10,886 nt of DNA from AC-32 sp036522595 (GTDB lineage: Bacteria > Actinomycetota > Thermoleophilia > Gaiellales > Gaiellaceae): contig DATDFL010000224.1 in assembly GCA_036522595.1 (NCBI GenBank), forward strand, positions 1 to 10,886, given 5' to 3'. Below are positions 6,709-10,886 of this stretch, in pieces. The position numbers were made by a program, and so were the translations under genes. Positions within the stretch are counted from its first letter, which is position 1. The number at the start of each line of letters is the position of its first letter. The notes beneath the pieces are model-generated. The model was not told the origin of the DNA. It ran no database searches and saw only the letters and a list, made by a program, of their open reading frames with translations.

Positions 6709-7397
6709 AACGCTCCGATCGCAATGAGCACCGCTGCGGCCACGAGCGCGACCCGATCTCGGCCAGTCCAGCCGGGGAGCGGCGCCCGCGTCGCACCGGG
6801 ACGCCCGTAGCCGCGCGCCTCCATCGCCTCGGCGAGGTTCAACGCCCGCTCGAGCGAACCGGCGAGCAGCGGCGACAGGAGCCTCGCCCGACCCCTGACG
6901 CCGACCACCTCTACCCCGCGCCCGCGCAGCGCCTCGACGAGGCCCGCGGCATCCCGCTCCAGCGTCGGCACGAGCCTCGTCGCCAAGGCAACCGCGAGCA
7001 CCGAACGCCGCGCGACCCGAGCCGACTGCACGAGCCGGTCGTGGTCGAGCAGCAACGCGTAGGCGGAAAACGCCAGCGCGACCGCCGTCAGCCGCAGCCC
7101 CTGGAAGAGCCCGTTCCTGAGCTCCTCCGAGGTCACGTCGAGCTGCCCGAGCACCGGCACCGTCGGGCCCGTCCACAAAGGGTGCGAGCCGATCGTCTCG
7201 ACGAACGGCGTCACGAGCACAACTGCCACCCCGGAGCCGATCGCTCCGACGAGGTACAACCGCCGTCGGCCCGCGGGAGCGCGGAGGCAGACGATGAGCA
7301 GCAGCGCCGCGATCGCGGCCACCGAGACGGTCCGGTGCGCCAGCAGCGCGGCGGCGGCCAGCGCCGCGAGCAGGGCGGCTGCGGCGGCGGGTCTCAC
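6699..7397 (-). CDS. ecfT: ECF transporter transmembrane (T) component, CbiQ/EcfT family
   Basis: A 232-residue membrane protein that couples the S component to the ATPase. Hydrophobic segments fill residues 3-38, 47-66, 100-118 and 213-232. The two cytosolic coupling-helix motifs of the family are present: EALRGRGVE (155-163) and AEAMEARGYGR (189-199), each with the alanine-(any)-arginine-glycine type core that docks on the ATPases. I chose GTG at 7397-7395 because it forms a GTGA overlap with the preceding DUF4430 gene, exactly like the junction one gene upstream. ATG at 7427 would force a 34-base overlap and add ten residues of poor character. The next gene, the ATPase, begins ten bases before this one ends. 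Confidence 0.92.
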   Translation of the reverse strand: MRPAAAAALLAALAAAALLAHRTVSVAAIAALLLIVCLRAPAGRRRLYLVGAIGSGVAVVLVTPFVETIGSHPLWTGPTVPVLGQLDVTSEELRNGLFQGLRLTAVALAFSAYALLLDHDRLVQSARVARRSVLAVALATRLVPTLERDAAGLVEALRGRGVEVVGVRGRARLLSPLLAGSLERALNLAEAMEARGYGRPGATRAPLPGWTGRDRVALVAAAVLIAIGALWL

Positions 7398-8059
7398 GGC
7401 ACCGAGTACCGGAAACGGAACGGCCACTCCCGGAGCAGGAGCTTCGGGTCACCGGTGAACGTGAGCCGCACCGGCGAGCCCGGCGAGGTCGAGCCCGTGT
7501 ACGCCAGGGCCGCGCGCGTGCCTGCGCCGGCCCTCACCGAGATCACGTTCACATCCCGCGCAAGCGTGCCCGCCCCGGGCGGAGCAACGGTCGCGTGCAG
7601 GCGGCGCGCCAGGGCCTCCACGCCCGAGCCGAGGATCACCGTCCGCCGCCGCTTCCCGCCGTAGCCGTGCAGGAACGGCTCTGGAAAGGCGCCCACGGCC
7701 AGCGGGTCCTGCAGGGGGTCGTTCCACGGGCGGTAGTCCCACCACTCGACGTCGCCCGCGTGGAGCCGGTACTCGGCCGCGCTCCGGTCGGCGAGGTAGC
7801 CGTTCACGTAGTAGAACCACGCGCGCTGCCCCTTCTCCGAGACGCCGTCCACGGAGCGGACGTAGCGCCCGCCGTAGCGCGTCGACACCTTGGAGACGCG
7901 CTCGAGCCCCTGCATCGCCGTCAGGCCCGCGGGCACCTTTCCCGTGTGCAGGACCTGGGCGCCTCGATCGCGGGTCACCCACACGACGGCGCGGCCCGAG
8001 CTCGTCGAGCCGCAACCGGCCGCGACCACGACGAACACGAGCAACGGGCTCAGCCTCAC
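7394..8059 (-). CDS. DUF4430 (transcobalamin-like beta domain) lipoprotein
   Basis: A 221-residue probable lipoprotein. The N-terminus MRLSPLLVFVVVAAGC ends in a lipobox-like AAGC with Cys16 as the likely lipidated residue, which would anchor the protein outside the cytoplasmic membrane. The DUF4430 fold signature lies in the middle: WFYYVNGYLAD (81-91), then GDVEWWDYRPWND (102-114), the usual 'F-Y-x-V-N-G ... G-D-x-x-W-W-D-Y' spacing. Animal transcobalamin and intrinsic factor carry this domain as their C-terminal beta part. About 100 further residues follow with no recognised domain. The gene starts with a GTGA overlap on the preceding DUF4430 gene and ends with one on the T component. It is a candidate extracellular corrinoid binder that hands ligand to the ECF importer. 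Binding is inferred from family and context and is not visible in the sequence. Confidence 0.85.
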   Translation of the reverse strand: MRLSPLLVFVVVAAGCGSTSSGRAVVWVTRDRGAQVLHTGKVPAGLTAMQGLERVSKVSTRYGGRYVRSVDGVSEKGQRAWFYYVNGYLADRSAAEYRLHAGDVEWWDYRPWNDPLQDPLAVGAFPEPFLHGYGGKRRRTVILGSGVEALARRLHATVAPPGAGTLARDVNVISVRAGAGTRAALAYTGSTSPGSPVRLTFTGDPKLLLREWPFRFRYSVP

Positions 8060-8655
8060 GCCACCGCGTTCGACCGCACGGCTCCCGCGAGCGTCGCCCG
8101 CACGAGCCCGCGGTGCCGCCCGAGACAGGCAGAGCCGGCCCTCGCCCGCACCGAGCGGCCGTCGACGTGAAGCACCGCCCCGCGCGCAGGCGAGGTCTTC
8201 CCGGTGTCGTCCTGCGCGACCACGCGGTAGCAGTTGCGCTTGGCGCGCCTCAGCGAGAGCGTCGACGGGCCGCCGTTCGGCCCGAAGGTCGCCCAGTACC
8301 AGAGCACGCGGTCACCGGGCTTCAGCGTGACCGCGTCCGCCCCGACCGGTGGCGAGACACCGTTCACCTTGAAGACCCAGCCGCTCGACCCGCCCGCCGG
8401 ATAGCGGCCGATCTGGTCGACGTACTTGCCGAAGCTGGCCGTGGCTACGTGGTAGTAGAACTCGCCGGCCAAGCTGGCCGACTCGAGCGCATCGAGGGCG
8501 TTCAGCTGAACCGAGAGTGTCGGCTCGGCAGCCCCGTAGATCGTCTGCGTCTTGCCCTCGACGCGCACGTGCACGCGCACCGCCGCGAGAGCCGCCGGGA
8601 CCACCAGCAATACGGCCGCCGCAACGGCCAACAGAGTCAAGAGTCGCCTTGACAC
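8056..8655 (-). CDS. Secreted DUF4430 (transcobalamin-like beta domain) protein, first gene of B12 operon
   Basis: A 199-residue exported protein. Residues 1-24 form a signal peptide (RR near the start, a hydrophobic run, and ALA as a cleavage site) without a lipobox. The DUF4430 domain covers about 26-125, with the hallmark GWVFKVNGVSPPVG (92-105) and KPGDRVLWYWATFG (112-125). The tail (about 130-199) looks like a small separate unit with two cysteines, Cys142 and Cys177, that could form a disulfide. The GTG start at 8655-8653 is firm: AAGGAGG lies four bases upstream. It is the gene directly under the cobalamin riboswitch. It differs from the next gene's product in being soluble and in its tail, so the two are not simple duplicates. 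A role in corrinoid capture outside the membrane is inferred from the domain family and the riboswitch. Confidence 0.88.
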   Translation of the reverse strand: MSRRLLTLLAVAAAVLLVVPAALAAVRVHVRVEGKTQTIYGAAEPTLSVQLNALDALESASLAGEFYYHVATASFGKYVDQIGRYPAGGSSGWVFKVNGVSPPVGADAVTLKPGDRVLWYWATFGPNGGPSTLSLRRAKRNCYRVVAQDDTGKTSPARGAVLHVDGRSVRARAGSACLGRHRGLVRATLAGAVRSNAVA

Positions 8656-8659
8656 GAAT

Positions 8660-8674
8660 CCTCCTTCCGCGAGG
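8660..8674 (-). promoter_or_regulatory. Ribosome binding site within a possible sequestering hairpin (riboswitch expression platform)
   Basis: The transcript reads CCTCGCGGAAGGAGG just before the GTG start at 8655. The GAGG of the strong ribosome binding site AAGGAGG can pair with CCTC at 8671-8674 across a seven-base loop. This would hide the ribosome binding site and let the upstream aptamer act on translation. I see no intrinsic terminator (stem followed by a U-run) between the B12 box and the start, which fits translational control better. The stem is only four base pairs, so it is a suggestion. Confidence 0.45.
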
Positions 8675-8691
8675 GGTTCGGGTTCGTGGCG

Positions 8692-8830
8692 GGCGGCAGG
8701 TCTTCTGACTCGGGGCTCCCTCCTCGCCGCCTTCCCGGCCCGGAGGCCAGTGGCAGTTCGGCGGAGGAGCGTCTCCCCTCACAGCGGCGGGACCGTCCCG
8801 GATTTGCACCGGATTCCCTTACCGCTCGCC
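8692..8830 (-). promoter_or_regulatory. Cobalamin riboswitch (aptamer)
   Basis: Read on the minus strand, the leader carries the conserved blocks of the AdoCbl/cobalamin riboswitch in order: AAGGGAATCCGGTGCAAATC (around 8801-8820), CCCGCCGCTGTGA (8779-8791), the CTGCCACTGG element (8747-8756), and the B12 box AGTCAGAAGACCTGCC (8695-8710). The outer P1 stem can form between 8821-8830 and 8692-8701, with four and three base pairs around a three-base internal mismatch, which sets the limits given. The first gene starts 37 bases downstream. With such riboswitches, abundant cobalamin normally lowers expression of the genes below; here that would be the whole six-gene uptake operon. Confidence 0.96.
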
Positions 8831-8845
8831 TATCGGAGCCGAGCC

Positions 8846-8852
8846 TATCATG
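8846..8852. promoter_or_regulatory. Overlapping divergent -10 elements (vanZ-like gene and B12 operon)
   Basis: On the plus strand TATCAT (8846-8851) matches five of six bases of the -10 consensus and ends eight bases before the VanZ-like ATG, which has no ribosome binding site; a near-leaderless transcript fits. On the minus strand CATGAT (8852-8847) is a weaker -10 that would start the riboswitch RNA near 8840, ten bases before its P1 stem. No good -35 box is seen on either strand, so the assignment is tentative. Confidence 0.35.
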
Positions 8853-8859
8853 GCCTTCA

Positions 8860-9246
8860 ATGAGCAAACTCTCGCGCTGGGGACCGGTCGTCGTCTGGGC
8901 GGCGGTGATCTTCGCGTTCTCGTCGGTGCCTTCGCTTTCGTCCGGGCTCGGCACCTGGGACGAGGTGCTGCGCAAGGGCGCGCACATCACCGAGTACGCG
9001 GTCCTCGGCGCGCTGCTCCTCCGCGCGCTCAACCGGCCGCTTCCGGCGCTCCTGATCGGAATCGCCTACGCCGCGACGGACGAGGTGCACCAGCATTTCG
9101 TCAGGGGCCGACACTCGTCGCCGTTCGACGTCGCCTTCGACGCATGTGGGCTTGCCCTCGGGCTACTCGTCACCCTGTCCGCTGAGACGGCCACGCCGGC
9201 GAAGCCGACATGGCCTCTAGGACGGCGTCGCGAGCGAGCGCCGTAG
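8860..9246 (+). CDS. VanZ-like family membrane protein
   Basis: A 128-residue membrane protein of the VanZ-like family (PF04892 type), named for the teicoplanin-resistance accessory protein; most bacterial members have no defined function. Family landmarks are FAFSSVPSLS (18-27), KGAHITEYAVLGALL (39-53) and YAATDEVHQHFVRGRHSSPFD (70-90), followed by DACG. Hydrophobic segments lie at about 8-22, 43-56, 61-72 and 92-107, and a basic, proline-containing tail closes the protein. ATG 8860 was chosen because the protein then begins MSKLSRWG directly before the first membrane helix. There is no ribosome binding site, and a TATCAT -10 lies eight bases upstream, so the message may be leaderless. The frame continues upstream across the riboswitch antisense, which is not coding. 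It is divergent from the B12 operon. A link to glycopeptide resistance should not be assumed. Confidence 0.88.
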   Translation: MSKLSRWGPVVVWAAVIFAFSSVPSLSSGLGTWDEVLRKGAHITEYAVLGALLLRALNRPLPALLIGIAYAATDEVHQHFVRGRHSSPFDVAFDACGLALGLLVTLSAETATPAKPTWPLGRRRERAP

Positions 9247-9249
9247 AAT
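9244..9249 (+). promoter_or_regulatory. -10 element for a leaderless transcript
   Basis: TAGAAT (one mismatch to TATAAT) lies six bases before the GTG at 9256, the usual distance from a -10 box to the first transcribed base. It supports a leaderless message for the small coiled-coil protein. Its TAG is also the stop codon of the VanZ-like gene. No convincing -35 box is seen. Confidence 0.5.
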
Positions 9250-9255
9250 CGAACC

Positions 9256-9480
9256 GTGCCCGACCGAAAAAGCTTCGACGACCGCCAGCTCGACGCGATC
9301 CTCGAGCGGCTGGACGGGCTCCGTGAAGAGCTGCAAAGCCTGAACCGGCGGCTCGACCACACGGAGGGCTTCCTCCAGATCTCGCACGAGCTCCGGACGC
9401 TGAACGAGTCGCTGCAAGCTTTGGCCTATGCCGCGTTGGGCCAACAGGGCCCGCAGGTGCGGCGCCGCCGGACCGGCTAG
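9256..9480 (+). CDS. Small coiled-coil protein, unknown function
   Basis: A 74-residue soluble protein with no family I recognise. Residues 10-35 (QLDAILERLDGLREELQSLN onward) show heptad spacing of leucine and isoleucine with many charged residues, typical of a dimeric or trimeric coiled coil. A second amphipathic helix at 40-60 (ISHELRTLNESLQALAYAAL) follows, then a basic end RRRR. The GTG start at 9256 is supported by the TAGAAT box six bases before it. It lies nine bases after the VanZ-like stop. Its TAG stop and the TAG stop of the opposing beta-propeller gene share the palindrome CTAG. The composition is coding-like, with low-redundancy charged helices and no proline or arginine runs before the tail, so I think it is real; the function is unknown. 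Confidence 0.65.
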   Translation: MPDRKSFDDRQLDAILERLDGLREELQSLNRRLDHTEGFLQISHELRTLNESLQALAYAALGQQGPQVRRRRTG

Positions 9481-10862
9481 CGCCAGATGTCCAGCACGCC
9501 GGAGGTGCGATGGTCATTCGCGTCGCCCTCGGCAAGCGCGATGCGGCCGTCCGTGACGATCGGGCTCTCCCAGTGGCCGCCGCCGGCCCGAAGCGAAGCG
9601 ACGAGTGAGCCGCTCTCGGGATTGAAGACGTTGAGCCCGCCGTTCGGGTCGTAGACGTAGAGCAGGCCGCCCGCGATGACGGGGCTCGTTCCGGCCTCGT
9701 CCCGCTTCCACGAGAGCTGGAGGCGTCCGCCACTGAGCACGTAGCTCCAGACTCCCGCGTCGTTCCCGACGAAGAGCCGTCCTCGCGAGACCGCCATCGT
9801 CGAGAAGACGCCCGAGTGGCCGGGCGCGGAGACGGTCTGCAGCTCGCCGCCGGTGTGGCCCAGCGTCCCGCCGAGCTCCGGCAGCCGCAGCAGCCGGATG
9901 ATCCCGTCCTTGCCCGACTGCGCCGCCAGCGACGAGCTCAGGATCGCGGGGGCGGTCGAGCCGAGATCGACGTCGCCGCTGTCCAGCTCTGCGTGGTTGC
10001 GCGGCGTCCAGCTGTGGAGGAGCCGCGAGGCGCTGGGCGAGAGCATCAGCACGCTGTCACCCCAGTAGCGAGCCCCGTCGAAACGCGCATTCCCGGTGGC
10101 GACGAGGAGGTTTCCGGAGCGAGGCACGACCACAGCGCCCGAGCGAGCCCAGATCGCCGAGTCGCTCTGCGGGCACGAGGACGGCGCGATCAGCGCGTGT
10201 CGGTCGCTGCAAAGCGAGTTCCAGACGTGGACGATCCTGCTTCGACGCGAGATCGCAACGACGTGCCCCTGGTACGGCGGCGCGTCGCCGATGTAGCCGC
10301 CCGTCGTAGCGATCAGCAGCCCGCGCGAGAAGTTCAGCGGCGTGCCCAGCTTCTCGCGCGCCGGCAGCTTCGTGATCGAGACCGACCAGACGACGGCTCC
10401 GCGCGCGACCGTCAGCTTGTAGACGCGCCCGTTCGGCGCCTCGGAGTAGACGTAACGCCGAGTCGGATCGGCGATCGGGCTCGAGTTCGTGATCCGCTCC
10501 GACCCTGCCCACGACGCGTAGCCCCGCGGCTTGAACCGCCAAAGGATCTTGCCCGAGCCCGCATCGACGGCCACGGTGATCCCGTACGACGTGGTGACGA
10601 AGAACACGTCGTGTCGGCGGCCCTTCACCAGTACCCCGCGGAGGTAGATCGGCGACGAGTCTGCGGTTCCGGGCAGGCGAACCTGCAGCCGCCGCAGCTT
10701 GCCCACGTTCGCGGCCGTGAACCCCGTGCGCGCCGGCCCCGTGTTGCTGCGCGCGGCGTCGTAGCCGAACCGCGTCCAGTTGCCTCCCTGCCGCACCGTC
10801 GTTGCCGTCTGCGATGCCCCGCCGACCGCGAGCGCGAGCAGGCCGACGATCAGCAACCGCAT
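9477..10862 (-). CDS. Secreted PQQ-type beta-propeller repeat protein
   Basis: A 461-residue exported protein with a short signal peptide (MRLLIVGLLALAVGGASQ) and beta-propeller blades of the PQQ/pyrrolo-quinoline-like repeat type. Blade motifs include TVAVDAGSGKILWRF (96-110), RVYKLTVARGAVVWSV (146-161), VLMLSPSASRLLHSW (271-285), GVWSYVLSGGRLQLSW (370-385) and GGLNVFNPESGSLVASL (408-424). Two cysteines, 218 and 230, bracket a short loop and may form a disulfide. No catalytic residues of quinoprotein dehydrogenases are evident, so a structural, binding or assembly role is more likely than enzymatic use of PQQ. ATG 10862-10860 shares its A with the upstream stop (TGATG), showing tight coupling to the gene that enters from the right edge. 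The end is convergent with the small coiled-coil gene. Confidence 0.85.
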   Translation of the reverse strand: MRLLIVGLLALAVGGASQTATTVRQGGNWTRFGYDAARSNTGPARTGFTAANVGKLRRLQVRLPGTADSSPIYLRGVLVKGRRHDVFFVTTSYGITVAVDAGSGKILWRFKPRGYASWAGSERITNSSPIADPTRRYVYSEAPNGRVYKLTVARGAVVWSVSITKLPAREKLGTPLNFSRGLLIATTGGYIGDAPPYQGHVVAISRRSRIVHVWNSLCSDRHALIAPSSCPQSDSAIWARSGAVVVPRSGNLLVATGNARFDGARYWGDSVLMLSPSASRLLHSWTPRNHAELDSGDVDLGSTAPAILSSSLAAQSGKDGIIRLLRLPELGGTLGHTGGELQTVSAPGHSGVFSTMAVSRGRLFVGNDAGVWSYVLSGGRLQLSWKRDEAGTSPVIAGGLLYVYDPNGGLNVFNPESGSLVASLRAGGGHWESPIVTDGRIALAEGDANDHRTSGVLDIWR

Positions 10863-10886
10863 CAGCGGGTCAGCTTGTACACGTTG
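10862..10886 (-). CDS. 3' end of the upstream gene (fragment)
   Basis: The last seven codons and stop of a gene entering from the right edge read NVYKLTR then TGA, with the TGA overlapping the next ATG as TGATG. The VYKL string recurs in the neighbouring beta-propeller protein (RVYKLTV at 146-152), so the upstream gene may be a related propeller protein. This rests on four residues and is a weak hint. Confidence 0.5.

Noticed and set aside
7398..7427. ATG start for the T component
   Set aside because: It would create a 34-base overlap and add an odd N-terminus; GTG 7397 gives the same GTGA overlap seen at the preceding junction.
6709..7452. N-terminal extension of the ATPase frame to about 684 residues
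   Set aside because: It covers the T-component gene in another frame and lacks any ABC feature; GTG 6708 gives a normal domain start.
8656..8859. Small coding ORFs in the leader region
   Set aside because: The sequence is accounted for by a complete cobalamin riboswitch on the minus strand plus a short promoter region.
8860..9246. Glycopeptide-resistance gene
   Set aside because: The protein belongs to the broad VanZ-like family, but no van cluster partner is nearby, so a resistance role is not supported.

Overview
The window is very GC-rich, densely packed chromosomal DNA. It uses many GTG and TTG starts, has several few-base gene overlaps, and shows candidate leaderless starts. These traits suggest a high-GC actinobacterium. 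A deep-branching soil or aquatic lineage such as Thermoleophilia is my guess from general gene flavour, not something the sequence proves. I see no mobile elements, tRNA or rRNA genes, CRISPR arrays or phage genes. No stretch above 300 bases lacks a gene; the longest is the 204-base leader at 8656-8859, which holds a riboswitch.

Layout. (1) Bases 1-2293, minus strand: a stand-alone CinA/MoaB-type domain protein, then a lysylphosphatidylglycerol-synthase-type (flippase-like) membrane protein, then the 5' part of a Stf0-type sulfotransferase that runs off the left edge. (2) Bases 2303-3969, plus strand: an AlkZ/YcaQ-like winged-helix protein, coupled through a GTGA overlap to a tandem-GNAT acetyltransferase. 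(3) Bases 3931-8846, minus strand: a cobalamin-riboswitch-controlled operon of six genes joined by overlaps of 4 to 10 bases. In transcription order it encodes a secreted DUF4430 protein, a DUF4430 lipoprotein, an ECF transporter T component, a fused double ECF ATPase, an ECF S component, and a small secreted protein of six squalene-cyclase-type alpha/alpha repeats. (4) Bases 8860-9480, plus strand: a VanZ-like membrane protein and a 74-residue coiled-coil protein. (5) Bases 9477-10886, minus strand: a secreted PQQ-type beta-propeller protein and the last codons of the gene before it.

The most striking element is region 3. Animal transcobalamin and intrinsic factor combine an alpha6/alpha6 barrel with a small beta domain of the DUF4430 (transcobalamin-like C-terminal) family, and B12 is held between them. 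Here the same two folds appear as separate exported proteins, one alpha and two beta, in one operon with a complete ECF importer under a B12 riboswitch. The natural reading is a split, bacterial transcobalamin-like capture system that delivers a corrinoid, or a part of one, to a dedicated ECF transporter. The gene content and riboswitch are read directly. The cooperation between the parts and the exact ligand are inference.
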